A stretch of 64,000 nt of DNA from Diplosphaera chodatii (lineage: Eukaryota; Chlorophyta; Trebouxiophyceae; Prasiolales; Stichococcaceae), in assembly GCA_032358165.1 (NCBI GenBank), contig JAALGY010000032.1, positions 2,418,001 to 2,482,000 on the forward strand, written 5' to 3'. Numbering within the stretch: the stretch's first letter is position 1; each line of letters starts with the position of its first letter. The notes under the pieces were generated by a model. It was not told the DNA's origin. It ran no database searches and saw only the letters and a program-made list of their open reading frames with translations. Both the position numbers and the translations under genes were made by a program. Of this stretch, positions 36,791 through 48,341 are shown one piece after another.

Positions 36791-37291
36791 ACCTGGGGCT
36801 TGTGTGCCATGATGGAATTCAGCTGGCGATCAAGGCCCACTCTTGGTTACAGCTTGAGCAGCCCCAATCCCCACTAACCTGCGCACTCAGTTCAAGCGCA
36901 CAGATAGGTTTCACGCAGCAACTACCCAGTAGCAGCTCAACCATTTGCAAGCGTTTGGCGTGCCACACCGTGCATGCAGGTTGTTATGCCTGAATGCAGA
37001 TCATCTCTTGGAGACTTGAATTCTGAGTGCAGGGGGATTGCAGAAAGCTGCGGCCCCGGGGGCCGGGGCACGAGCTTCACAGACGACATCGGCTTCTGCT
37101 TTCGAAACTGTCGCGCCTGACAGCAGTTGCAGCATCTAACGCGCGCAGCAGTTGGTGCGAATACGTGCCGAGACGCTATTATTGCAATAAAACACTAAAA
37201 CTCCAACCGCCAGCCATTTGCAATTGTGCTTCCGTACCCAGATGCCACTACATATAACCCCAGAAGCTCCTGTCTGGGACAGCCAATGCAA
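36791..37291. other. Intergenic region upstream of the unidentified gene
   Basis: Between the 3' end of MPC1 and the approximate 5' end of the unidentified gene, both on the minus strand. It contains a GC-rich CCCCGGGGGCCGGGG run near 37054-37068 and no recognised gene. Confidence 0.35.
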
Positions 37292-38080
37292 TCATGCTGT
37301 TGCTGGTGCCCCACCATACCACCGCCTGAAAAGATTGAGCTGCACAACCTCATTGGTTGCATGGCACCTGCAGAGGCACAATCCAGCAATGCATCAGCGT
37401 GCCGCGATGAGCAAAAGCATTCTTCAGCAGCATGATGCCTGCAGAGTCGAGCGAAGTGTCCTTACGCGAACAGCAGATAGTTCTTTGGCTGGATGGCCAA
37501 GGAGAACCGCATGAAGAGCGCCGAGTACACGCACATCGCCCCCGTCATATTGCCCGAGATTTTCTGCGGGAAAGCATACGCATGTAATGAGCTACGCGTG
37601 CAATCATGTGTGTATGAGCTGCCAGCATCCGCAATATGAGCATGCGCTTGCTGAAGAACTCGTGGGGTACATGTCCCCACATGCGCCCACCTCGGCTGGT
37701 TTACTGCTGTCAGCGATGCCTGCTGCCACAAAGCCTGAACATGCGACATTCGACGGTCATATATCGAGCAAGGAAAAAAAAGTGTACACTGGACGGTGCA
37801 GCAAGCATGGCATTGCAAATGCCGGCAGGAAGCAGAGCAAAGCGGTCCCAGGATCGCACCCCAGTTCGCCACCGGTCCCCTGCGACAGCAAAGGTGAGCA
37901 GATGTCTCAGAAGGCCGGATATCGCCAGAAAGCAGTGTGCCCCCCGATACATGCATGGCGGATGGCGCGCGGGCAAGCAAGGGCGCAGGTGCGGTTGATC
38001 CACCAGAAGTGTGTCGTCTTTGGTCCAGTTGGAGAGTTGATGAACGCCTTCAGCTGAGGGCCAATGCCCTTCGCTGCCAT
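37292..38080 (-). CDS. MPC1: Mitochondrial pyruvate carrier subunit 1
   Basis: Small inner-membrane protein that forms the pyruvate importer with MPC2. Exon 1 (38080-38004) encodes [19 protein letters not shown] and ends TTCTG, joined to G at 37879 to give the conserved [14 protein letters not shown]. The following part of exon 2, where the family has a short ADxxKxPE link, could not be resolved. The next exon (from about 37562 to 37466) reads [20 protein letters not shown] then IQPKNYLLF and ends GC, joined to G at 37367 to give [17 protein letters not shown] and the stop at 37292-37294. The match to MPC1 (GPVANWG, MTGAxCxYSxxFMRF, QPKNxLLFACHATNE) is nearly continuous and distinguishes it from MPC2. 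The N terminus has no cleavable presequence, normal for this family. Confidence 0.92.
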
Positions 38081-38852
38081 CGTGGTGTTCTGTTGGTTCA
38101 CTGGATCGGCGGCATCGGCTCTGTAGGAATGAAGAGGTGCACAGGGGATTGTCAACGTTACTGGTGCGGCTGTGACTGTCTTGCTGGTGCCGTATGTTGG
38201 TGAGAAGCCTGCTGAACCTATACAAGTAACGACCGGATGACGATGCTCAGCACGCGTTCGTATCTGTGACTTCAGAATCGAGCCCGACGGGCACCCCAGG
38301 ACCTGGCAGCAGGACGTCGGGCATGTTGCTGCTTGCCCAGGGGGTACGGATGTGACCGGATCATCCAGGCCGGGGTAAAGTTCGGTCGTCATCGAGCGAC
38401 AATGGCACGACCGAGCGACAATGGAGCAGCATGGCCAAGGCATCGGGAGAATGGTGGATACACGGCATGACCACGACCATACGAGCATTGGGCAGGTTTA
38501 TCATTCACCCATTGCATGCATGCAGCGGGCGAGCGGATCCTGCTGACGGACGCAACTGCTGTTCGGCGTGCATGTCATACGGTTTGACAGCGTCTATGCT
38601 GGCCGTGTGATGTATCACTGCCAGACACGGTGTGCAAAGGACTGCCCGTCAGCAACTTGCAACAATTTTCTCTTCCCTCATACACAATTTTCAGCAAACC
38701 ACTTCGGCCCGATGTCAATAAGCAAGTGCCTGCCAAGACTCTGCGGCACGCGGCCTGACTTCTGAAGCCTGCAGTTGTGCGCAGCAGTCGCTGCAGCAGC
38801 AGAGCAGCGCTGCCAGCGGGCGTGTGTATGTTGGACATTTCCATCTGTGACG
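38081..38852. other. Intergenic region, ArfGAP / MPC1
   Basis: Contains the MPC1 promoter and the ArfGAP 3' UTR. A 13-bp direct repeat CGAGCGACAATGG occurs twice within about 35 bp near 38393-38425. No other feature was seen. Confidence 0.4.
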
Positions 38853-41795
38853 TCAGTAGCCGCCCTGCAGGTCCTTCAGGAAACTGGTAGCCATCTCGCC
38901 GACCTTCCGGCTTGCGCTGCCTGCAATGTTCTTCAGCTGCGCCATGTCCTGCTTGGCCTACAGCCATTTTACAGACAATACGTCAGTGCTGTCCCCCAAC
39001 TTGCAGATGCATGTGTGAGATGACAGATCATCTGGCATGGGCCATACTGATGCTCTGGTCACCTGGAAGGACAGCTTGTTCATGAGCTCGCTTGCTGTGA
39101 CATCAAAGTCAGCGCCGTTGGCGCCCCCGCCACCGCCGCCCCCGCCGCCGCGGGGACCACCACCGCCATCCTCCCGACCAAAGTAATCCGATGATGAGAT
39201 GGCCTGCGACCCCTGGAAGCGTGACAGACGCGCCTGCTTCTCGTACTCTGGCACGCCCTGGTCCTGCGTGCCGATCAGGAAAACGCTGGCATGGTCGCCA
39301 TCACCACAAAAGCTGCTGAAACACAGTTCAGTGTCCCAAGAGACTGCAGCACTTCGGACGGCATGAACTTCACATGCCAAGCGCAGTCTGCACCTGGTCG
39401 TTGAACTGTGAAGAGGAAATGGACTTGGCTGAGCCAAAGCGCTCCTGCGCCTTGTTGTCGCCCACTGGCGCTGGGGCTGGTGCACCTACCGCTCCCCTGC
39501 GACCACACAATACCGCATGTGCTGCAGACCCTTGCTCGGTGCTCGGTTGGATGGCCACATCCAGGGGGCAGACCTCCGGATCTGGCTGTGCATCGCAGGC
39601 AGCCCGAGCCCTACCGGCGGGACTTGGCGGGCGCGGCGCCGGCCATGGGGTCGGAGAAGAAGTCGCCGGAGCCGCCGCCCAGGGAGATGTGGCCGTCCTT
39701 GCCCCGCTGCACGGCGCTGGGCTTGGGCTGCTCCTCCTCCACCGCCGCGCTGAAGGCAAAGCGGCTGGGGCCCGCCGCTGCACCACGCAGCAGGTTGCGT
39801 TCCGATAAGGAAACCCACTACCACCCGAATATAGGTTGCGTGCATGTAGAGTGGGGTATGCATGAGGATGGCTCCTGATGGAGCACTTGCATGACAAAGT
39901 GCTCATGATGCATTCACGAGCACGCACCAGGCTTCTCAGCCTCCTGCGCGGCGGTGCTGGTGCCTACTGGCAGCGGTGGCGGGGCCTCCTGTGGCTTCTG
40001 GTCAAACAAACTGTCGTCCACCTGAACACACCAGAACACAGCAGAATCGCAGGCATGGACCACAATAAGCTGCTCCATGTTCCCGTGTAAAACACAGGGC
40101 AGTGTTCTGGTAAAGCTGGCAGCACACACACGAGAGGGGCACTTATGTGGCACCTTGGTGGTCATTTTCTTGATGCCGAGACCGCCACCAGTCTTGCCGA
40201 CCGGCTTCCTCGAGATCAGCGGCTTTTTGGCGCCCATCGCCGGCCGCGCCGCAGGCCGCGGCTTTGGCGCCGCAGCTGTGCTGGACCCTGCACATCAATG
40301 GACAGTCCTCAAGCCGTCACATCCCAATGCTGGGACTCGTTGAATTTGTCGACGCTGCGTGCCCAATAACCAAGGTCAAACACCTGCTGCCGGGGCGGCC
40401 GTGCTGTCGGAGTCGTTGGGAGCCGAAACAGAGGAGTTAGCATCAGTTGAGGGCGTCTGTGGCACCCCGCTCGACGTGCTTGTGGCGGGCGCTGCAACTG
40501 CAGCTGTGCCATTCTTGTCGGCCTCCACCTGCACATGGTTCAATGCATATGTATGGCTAGCTGTCTTGGATGCCATCTGCTTGAATGAGGACTGTCACTT
40601 GGTCTGTGTAAGAGGCACTAACAGTATCTGCAAGCAGTACATGCACAGCACGCCATACCGTTGCCGCCAAAAGGTCGATGCCCTGCTTGGCGGCCTGTGC
40701 AGCGGTGGGCGACGATGGCAGTGCTGCCAGGTTGGCGTTCACCCGCTGCAGGTCCTTGTCCAGCGCCGCCTGATGTCAGTGCAAGACAGTCTGAGTGCCG
40801 CCAGTCATCAAAGGAAAGCGGACTGTAAACCCCTGAAGTTTGCATCGTGCCGCCCTACTTGTGGCCTGTGCGGCAGCGTGGTCTTTGCTTGTGCAGCACG
40901 GCTGCCATCTGCACCCTTGTTCAGTTTTGAGATGGTTGGGTCGTGTACAAGAGTCCATGCTGAACCCGCACCTTGTACAACACCGCGGCACGCGAAGTGT
41001 ACTTGGACTCAATCTTGTCAGCGCCCAGTTCGTACCAGCCGTGCTGCTTGAAGAACTGTCGTCCGCGCTGGTTGCCACCCAGCATCGCGAGCTGTTGCAA
41101 ATTGAGTAGTTGTCTCATACACCATCTACCAGGAGCATTGCATTGGAAAGTGCTGGTACGGCTATGTGTCTGCACAACAGCAAAGAGAAGATGATGGCGA
41201 TTCTCACCCGCAGCTGATCCTCCGTCCATGTGTCCAGTGTCGTGGATCTGCAGCGATGAAGCGGTCCCTTGATGCCACAGCACACTCATGCGCGTCCAAT
41301 GGTCCGCCTCAGGCCAGACCCAGGTGCGCGAAATGGCAATCCTCAGGAATTGTATGCACCATGTGTGGCGGTAGGTCACCTCACGAAGGTGAGGTGCACG
41401 CCCAGCGACCTGTGCACGCCGGCACACGCCAGACAGATGAAGACGCCATACGGCACCGACGCCCAGGTTGGGTTCTTGGCGGGGCAGTCGAAACAGACCT
41501 ACAGTGCATTCAAAGACACTAAGCAGCGGCCCGAGATGTCTGACTGCAGCTGCATATGAGTTGTACGCTGTCTGGGCACTACCATCGCAGGCTATGGACA
41601 GCCAACAACGTCATCCGTTTCCCGCAAGGGTCGGGCGCGGTCGCAGCAGCACTCCGACCGTAGCACATCAATCGCTCAAGCTAAAAGCAGCTGTAAGTCC
41701 GGTAGTTGTATGAGACATGCCTTGTTCTCCGGCTTTGATCTCAATTTGCGAAACACGGTGTCGCGCTCCAGCGCTGTTGCTGAGGCGTCGGACAT
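38853..41795 (-). CDS. Arf GTPase-activating protein (ArfGAP2/3, plant AGD8-10 type)
   Basis: Stimulates GTP hydrolysis by Arf1 on COPI vesicles at the Golgi. Exon 1 (41795-41721) [12 protein letters not shown] ... SKPENK joins, through a GC-AG intron, [20 protein letters not shown]. The zinc finger C-x2-C-x16-C-x2-C (CFDC ... CLAC) is complete and the catalytic Arg follows in [15 protein letters not shown]. Next exons give [13 protein letters not shown] (about 41257-41217), [20 protein letters not shown] (about 41091-40990), a Ser/Ala-rich middle with DTSxxSSS-like [13 protein letters not shown] and [12 protein letters not shown] motifs typical of ArfGAP2/3, a run of glycines (about 39172-39123), and the end [19 protein letters not shown] ... 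LQGGY at 38853-38855. The C-terminal match confirms the COPI-linked subfamily. Confidence 0.92.
39123..39172 (-). repeat. Poly-glycine coding run in ArfGAP
   Basis: CCG/CCC-rich sequence on the plus strand codes on the minus strand for two glycine runs split by Pro-Arg. A low-complexity linker before the C-terminal ArfGAP2/3 motif. Confidence 0.6.
41499..41720 (-). other. GC-AG intron in the ArfGAP gene
   Basis: On the minus strand exon 1 ends GAG AAC AAG and the intron starts GCATGT at 41720; it ends CTGTAG before GTC TGT TTC at 41498. The junction restores ENKVCFDC, the invariant start of the ArfGAP zinc finger, in phase 0. No GT near the site gives this junction. Confidence 0.7.
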
Positions 41796-42002
41796 CGCCG
41801 ATGAGCCTACAGATGCCTGTTGGCGCATGAGGGCAAGGTTGGCACAATGAAATGAGCAACGATGCTCAAGGTTGCAACGTGCAGGGGACAGAGCACATGC
41901 CCATGACGGGGTCCAACGATCAGCACATGTGACATGTCCACATGAAATGGCCCAGACAAGCCGGTTCGGGCCAAATTCGCGGACATAAAGCGTCTGCAAA
42001 CA
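41796..42002. promoter_or_regulatory. Compact divergent promoter, ArfGAP / beta-mannosidase
   Basis: Only 207 bp separate the two ATG codons on opposite strands, so both transcripts probably start from one shared region. No TATA box was recognised. Confidence 0.45.
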
Positions 42003-45000
42003 TGTCGCCTGTCACGATTGTCGAACTGACGGGCGCCGGATGGCGCTTGACGGGTGGAAAGCACAAAGACCTGCATGTGGTGGTGCCGGTGCATGCATTG
42101 CAGGCGCTGCAGGATGCAGGAGTGGTGCCCGATCCACTGTACAGGTTGTTTACATTTGCAGTATCAAGCCGACTGTCTCACCAGTCTTCACTTCAAATGT
42201 GTCATTGGTGGACATGTCATCATGGATGCCCCTTGGCACATGTTGTTCCCATGCCTGTGCAGGTACAACGAGGATGACTTGCGATGGGCGGCGCTGCAGA
42301 CGTGGACGTTTGAAAGGACATTCGATATTCAGAACAGCCTGCTGGAGCATACTTGCGCGGATCTGCTGCTCAATGGCATTGACACCGTGGCGGACATTAA
42401 GCTCAATGGCGAGCACCTGCTGAGCACCGACAACGCATTTCGGTGAGTGGAGACATAAATGGGGCTTGCTTTCCGCACCATGTCATCGAAGTCCTGCAGA
42501 AACATAGCGAATGCACGACCATCAGGAACATGCAGGGAGTACCGCATCCCGATGCACAGCCGGCTGCGCCCCGGCAGCAATACCCTCAGCATCACGATTC
42601 ATCCGGCCATCCCAGAGGCAGAGCGCAGAGCTCAGTCTTCGCCTTATGTCGTGCCATCGGTGCAGGTCTGCAGTGCCGTATCCATTTAGACATATTGGGT
42701 CAAGTCCTTCCATCCAACAATGGCAGTTTGTGCACGTCGGCAATCAATGACGTTGACCTGCGCATTGGCAGGGCCCAGGTATGGCTGCAAACTACAGCTG
42801 GCTGCGGAAGCCAGCCTGTGACGCTGGCTGGGACTGGTGCGCATGCTATCAAGCTCACACTTGCAATCTTGCGTACTGACTTTTGCCAGTGTCTGACCAT
42901 CAGCAAGGCTTCACGCGTCAGCTGTCATGCAGGGGTCCATGCTTCTCACCAGCCGGCATCTTCGGTCGTGTTGAACTACACGCGTACAGCAATGCGCACT
43001 TGACTGGTGAGCACGCAGCCTTACTTTGATGTGGATCCTGCCATTGCATCACTGGAAAACTGCAAAGCCACCCACAGCTTGGCTCCATCAGTGAGTGGGT
43101 GCGGCCCCTGCCGCAGGTGCCACCACGCGGCAGCACTGGCAGCCCGATGGTACTGTGGAACTCGAGGTCATCGCAGCAGTGCAGTGCGCTGCGCCCGGGG
43201 ACGACGGCGTGCTGCGGGCTCACATTGGCAGCTGCAGAGCGGAAGCCACTGTGCCCGTCAGGCTGCCAGCGGCCGGCACCCACTTCGTCTCCGCCCGGGT
43301 GAATGGCGCAGCGGCCGTCCACAGCGAGTGTGTTGTGCGGCGGTGCAAGGGATCGCCGTGCTCGCAGACTGCTCCGTGGTATGCAGTTCTTCACAAGACT
43401 TGCCTGGGCGTGTAGGTGTGCGTGGGTGCCGAGGTCGAGCGGTGGTGGCCGGTCGGGTTTGGTCTGCCCCGGCTGCATGAGCTAAAGGTCGGCACGAGTC
43501 TGAAATGGCTCGACTGATGTTCAATCACATCGTTGCGTCGCTGGGCGGCTGCTGACACTGCAAGTGAGGATTGCAGGCAGACCGGTCGATAACGACATGG
43601 CTCCATCCGCTGAGCAGGTGACACTCACGCCGGGGCACGCAGCAGCCGACGACAGCGCAGCCGGGGTGACGTCCTCAGTGTCCAAGCGTATAGGCTTCAA
43701 GGAAGTCGAGCTGGTGCGGGAACCGCTTGCAGACGGCCACGAAGGCGAAACCTTCTTCTTCAGGGTCAATGGCACGCCAATCTTTGTGAAAGGCGAGACG
43801 CATGGCCACCTTGCACTCGTTGTTGTGCACAGCGCAGCATGCGTCCTTGTGTTGGTATCCATGTTGGGTGCTCGTATGCCACGTCCAGCACGACCCTGCG
43901 CAGGCTCAAATGTCATTCCCTGCAATGTGTTCCGGGCGCGGGAGACACCCGAGCAAGAGCACGCTCTGATCCGCGACGCGGTGGCAGTCCACATGAACAC
44001 CGTCCGCATCTGGGGAGGTGCGTACCCTAGTTCCACGAGTTTCGGCAGTGATGTGCTTGCAGACGTCCAACAACCTCGCCACTTCTCGCCAGGCGGACAC
44101 TACCCTTCGGACGCTCTGATGGAGGCGTGCGATGAAGCTGGCGTGCTGATGTGGCTTGAGCTGATGTTTGGTGCGCAGCCTACTTTGCCGCCTTTCATGC
44201 ATACTAGTGTGTGTTTCCGTTGTTTCTGCAGCTAGGTGCCTTCAATCTGACATACAAAGGGTGCATCGCAGGGTGTGCTGTATATCCCAGGACCGCAGAG
44301 TTCCTCGCAAATGTGCGTCAACCTGTCATGTATTGGCGATGTAACTCTGCAACAACTCAGGCACAAAATGTACAAACTGTTCGCTCCCACACCAGCACTC
44401 CTCCGCAGTGCTCTAAACGGCTGGTGACTGGTGTACAGGTGGCGGTAGAGGTGCAGCAGCAGATGTTTCGGCTGGCAGGGCACGCCTCAGTCCTGGTGCT
44501 GGGCGGCAACAACGAGGTGGAGAACTCCTTCGACTGGTTCGAGCAGTCCCGCACCAACCCCAGCCTGTAAGCTGCCACCTGCTCGTACTGAGTCGTGCAC
44601 CATGCATCTCACACGAGATGCTTGCACATGGCCGCTGCAGGGCGTCTTCACACTCCCACAACTGAACGATGGCGATGTTGCTGTCAATGCAGATATGCAG
44701 TTGACTACACAGCGCTGTTTGTGGACACTGTGCGGCCGGCCCTGCAGCTCGCCGGCCCTGACATCTATGTTGATGGCAGCCCGAGCAATGGCCTGCACTC
44801 TTCAGATCCCTATGTCAAGCGGTGCATGTGATACTTGCCTTAGCCACAACTGCAGGCCATGCGCAATGGCTGTGCGTGAAAGTGATCACTAGAATGACAT
44901 GATGCTGCCCTAATGTGGAATCCCCTGCTGGTGCAGGTGGGGTCATACAAACGATCCGAAGTATGGCGATGGACACTACTACAATTATGCTGATGACGCA

Positions 45001-47194
45001 TTTTCGCCCAGCACATATCCGCGCTCAAAGTGCGTGCTTCCCACCTGCCATCTGGTCCATGTGCACCAGTACGCCCATCCAGAGCGCGTTGTAGACGATG
45101 GAGCGAATGAATAACCTCTACCGGGTGTTGCATGTGCAGGTTTGTGAGTGAGTTTGGCTTCCAGAGCTTCCCCAGCTTCCCGTGCTACAGCAGACAGACA
45201 TCCAGCGATGACTGGGCATGGGACTCAGACATGTCGCAGCACAGGCAGGACACTCTCAGTTGCCTATGCGCTGTGTGCATGTGACAAGCTGGATGGTCAT
45301 GGAACGGCCTGCTGCTGTGACGGCATGGGCGATACAGAGGCACCCCAGTGTGCGTCCCTTGCAACGACAGATTTTTGCATTCATTCAGGCACAAATTGTT
45401 CTGCGTATCCAGAGCCCAGGCTCTTGAGGGAAGTTTCTGCAATCTACCCGTGACATGAGTCTGCATTGACAGACGGCAGCATCTTGGGTCACTGCAGGCA
45501 GCGGCACCCCAGCGGACAGCAAGAGCTGCTGGACCAGCTCAAGCGCCACTTCGACCTGGGTGATGCGCTGGAGCCCACTGAGCAGTACGCCCCCTGCAGC
45601 ATGAGCGCCCTCAAAAGCGCTGTTGTCAACACTTGCGTCACGTGCCGATCAACGTCCCATGTGGTGGCAGCTCAACTTGAGCACCATGCCGACATGCACC
45701 TTGTTATATCCTATGGCAAACTGGGCTGGCTGTTTGCAGGGGCTTCCGGCGTTGGATCTACCTCACGCAAGTTCAGCAGGCCCTGGCATATGATGCCGCT
45801 GCACGCCACTGGCGCCGCATCAAGCACGAGCCAGATGCTCGCACCATGGGCATCCTCTACTGGCAGCACAATGACATCTGGTGCGCTGAGTGTTGCATGG
45901 CCATGCTTAGAGAACTCTATCAGCAAACCCACTCACGCTGCAGAGCTGTCTGCATGTGTCCACATGCAGTGAGCAGTCTGGCTTCATCTTGTTTGCGTCG
46001 CTGTGGCTTCAAGCAGCAATGCTTACATGACGAGGTGACTTTGCCTGCTGGCAGGGCGGGGCCATCCTGGAGCAGCATAAACTATGACGGCACCTGGAAG
46101 CTGCTGCATCATGCCGCAAAGCGTTTCTTTGCACCCCTGATGGTATCGGCAGAGCTGGACGAGAGCGGTGATATGCGTGTTCACATCACCAGCGACGTCA
46201 ACAGTGCCATCGAAGGTGCATCACGCTGGCATGCACTATGGCTATCCGCCTTGGAGCTCGACTGCCACACCTTGCTTAGTGCATAGACGGTGAAAGGGTA
46301 CAGTCTGTTTCACCTGATGACAGCTGCTGCGGTTTGTTGTGAGGCAGGTGAGTGGGAGGTGGAGGTGATTCCTTGGAATGCCACCCGGGCCCTGCCCAGC
46401 AGCGAGCAGCACACCTTCAGCCTGTCGGCGCTCGGCAGCAGAGTGGTGGCGCACTACAGCCTTGACGCCCTGCTGCAGGAGAGCAACCTGACCCGCGCAG
46501 GTGCTCGCATCTACCCTTTGGATTGCACCCACCCAGAAGCAGCAACACGCGAGACTACATTCAACTAATGCATGTGCCAAGGTGCAAACTCACCAGTGCA
46601 GGGGCATTGCTGCGCATCACAGCCAGCGCCAGGCAGACAGACGCGGGCAGTGACGGCGCCTGCAGCAGCAGCTGCAGCGAGGTGTACCTCTCCGAGTTCA
46701 GGGATGCAGCCATGCGGGACCCAGGGTTGTCAACCAGCGACTTTGAGCAGGTGATGGCAAAGCTCGTGATGGCTGCCACATGGCTTAAGCAAGTGGTAGG
46801 CTGCTTTGACCGCCAAGTTGTACCCAGTATGTGTGAAACCAAAACCAGCTAAGTGATGTGTCATGGTCGATGCATGGCCTGCTTGTACCATCCGGAATCC
46901 ATCAATGCCTGAAAGCTGCAATATGACACAACATATGAACCCATGCTGATGACCCCTGATTGCCGCCAGGTATGCCCCAGCGAGGTAAGCTTTCAGCTGC
47001 GCAGCCGAGCGGTTGCAGCATGCGTAGCACTAGAGACGCCACTTGCGGGCCGCTTCAGTGACAACGCGGTGCTGGTGCTGCCGTGGGAGCCCCTGGCAGT
47101 GACCTTCACTGCTGCGGCAGGCGAGGTGGCAGCCGCTGAGCTGCAGCAGAGCCTCAGCATCATGTCAACGCATCATGTGGCATCAGCTGTCTGA
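42003..47194 (+). CDS. Glycoside hydrolase family 2 beta-mannosidase
   Basis: Removes terminal beta-mannose from N-glycan cores or mannans. ATG 42003 [16 protein letters not shown]; exon 1 ends DPLYR and joins [20 protein letters not shown], the GH2 sugar-binding domain, then [27 protein letters not shown]. Later exons: [29 protein letters not shown] (about 43768), [49 protein letters not shown], then [18 protein letters not shown] (about 44489), which carries the acid/base Glu, [30 protein letters not shown], and [14 protein letters not shown] (about 45141), which carries the nucleophile Glu. C-terminal domains include [22 protein letters not shown] (about 46068) and [17 protein letters not shown] (about 47047), ending [13 protein letters not shown] at 47194. 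Both catalytic glutamates are intact. No signal peptide is visible at this start, whereas lysosomal homologues have one, so an upstream exon or cytosolic location is possible. Confidence 0.9.
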
Positions 47195-47523
47195 CACATT
47201 TGCGGCACACCATTCCCTGGTCGTTTGAGCTGGAATCCTGCACAGCTGCTCTGGTCCTGATATAAATGCTGTCTGCGCTGCTGCTGCTTTGCTTGCAGGT
47301 TAGGGTGCCACTCTGCTGCCGCATCATTACCGCATCATCCCCTGCAACAAAAGCCACTGCTCAACCCATGTCAAAGCTGGTCAGGTGGCACAGTGATGGG
47401 CACAGTTGTTGCGTACGCCATGCACCTGTTGCTGCTGGGGGCGCTGCCGCAAGTGTTTGCCTGCAAAAACACGAGCACGGAGTCAGACGAGAGACTTGTC
47501 CCGAGAATCGAGGACAGCGGAGC
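47195..47523. other. Convergent space between beta-mannosidase and the small membrane-protein candidate
   Basis: No conserved content. A plus-strand frame starting at 47393 looks like a signal peptide plus tail, but it overlaps the minus-strand candidate and is not supported. Confidence 0.3.
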
Positions 47524-47742
47524 TCAGACGCAGCAGCCTGGGGGTGCCGCACTTGCGCCGCTGTATAAGCCCTCGCCGCGCAGCAGCTGATCGTCGCTGG
47601 CATACGCTTTGTGCGTACTGCTGCCGGTTGCCATTCCAAACCTTTTCTGGACGAGTGCTATGGCAAGCACAACGATGATGAACAGCAGGAGCGGCCCCAC
47701 GAAGAAAATTGCTGCAGACTTCAATGCGCCTGCCACCGTCAT
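47524..47742 (-). CDS. Small one-pass membrane protein candidate (72 aa)
   Basis: Uninterrupted frame MTVAGALKSAAIFFVGPLLL... with one strong hydrophobic helix at residues about 9-31 followed by a positive QKRF stop-transfer, then a short polar tail ending GCCV. The helix-plus-basic pattern and ATG context make it plausible as a small tail- or signal-anchored protein. I do not recognise a family. It could instead be one exon of a larger gene, or chance. Confidence 0.4.
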   Translation of the reverse strand: MTVAGALKSAAIFFVGPLLLFIIVVLAIALVQKRFGMATGSSTHKAYASDDQLLRGEGLYSGASAAPPGCCV

Positions 47743-48341
47743 TGCAAGTATCGCAGAGGCTGATACTGGCTGTCGACTTCAGACGTGCTGTTAGCCTCAA
47801 CCGTCGTGGATCACGTGCGATCGCGCACAACCCCAGCACTGCTGCACGTTAGGGCCCTAACTTGTTTGCTGCACACTCTTCCACGTATCGCCGCCCAGAG
47901 AGCTGGCCGGCACTCCTTTGTGAGCCCCAGCACACAAGGGTGAGTCACACGAGCGACTGCCGTTCGTGACACACTAAGTCATTGCCAACTTCGTGGTGTG
48001 ACCCGGAAACAGCAGGGGGCATATATATGTCAATATTGGCAAACTCTGCAGGGTTGCATCACTTCAAACTGTCAGGAACTTGCGGCCTGTCCCCTTCGCT
48101 GCCACTTGATTGACTGCCCATGACTCTGCTCAGGAACTTCTAAGGGCGTGCAGCAAGACGCCTGGCGAGATGACACCTTACATGGAGTTTTCCAGGGTTC
48201 AACCCGAATCCGCTGCCATGCCGGCGCTACTGCAACTGCCACAGCGCAATGAAAGTGGTACAATTGGCAATCTGATAGTGTACAAATGTTTGTTCCTGTC
48301 TCCCTCATGTTCGGCACAGGGATGCTATGCTGTCAAGCTGA
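47743..48341. other. Intergenic region downstream of NDH-2
   Basis: Holds the NDH-2 3' UTR and possibly the promoter of the small membrane protein. No other gene was seen. Confidence 0.35.
48178..48182 (-). terminator. TGTAA polyadenylation motif of NDH-2
   Basis: TGTAA on the minus strand, 160 nt after the NDH-2 stop codon. Assignment by position only. Confidence 0.35.

Noticed and set aside
47393..47590. Plus-strand frame with a signal-peptide-like start
   Set aside because: It overlaps the minus-strand membrane candidate and the region after the beta-mannosidase stop; composition of the tail looks random.
48190..48205. GGGTTCAACCC inverted repeat as a tRNA T-arm
   Set aside because: A short palindrome only; no other tRNA stems around it.
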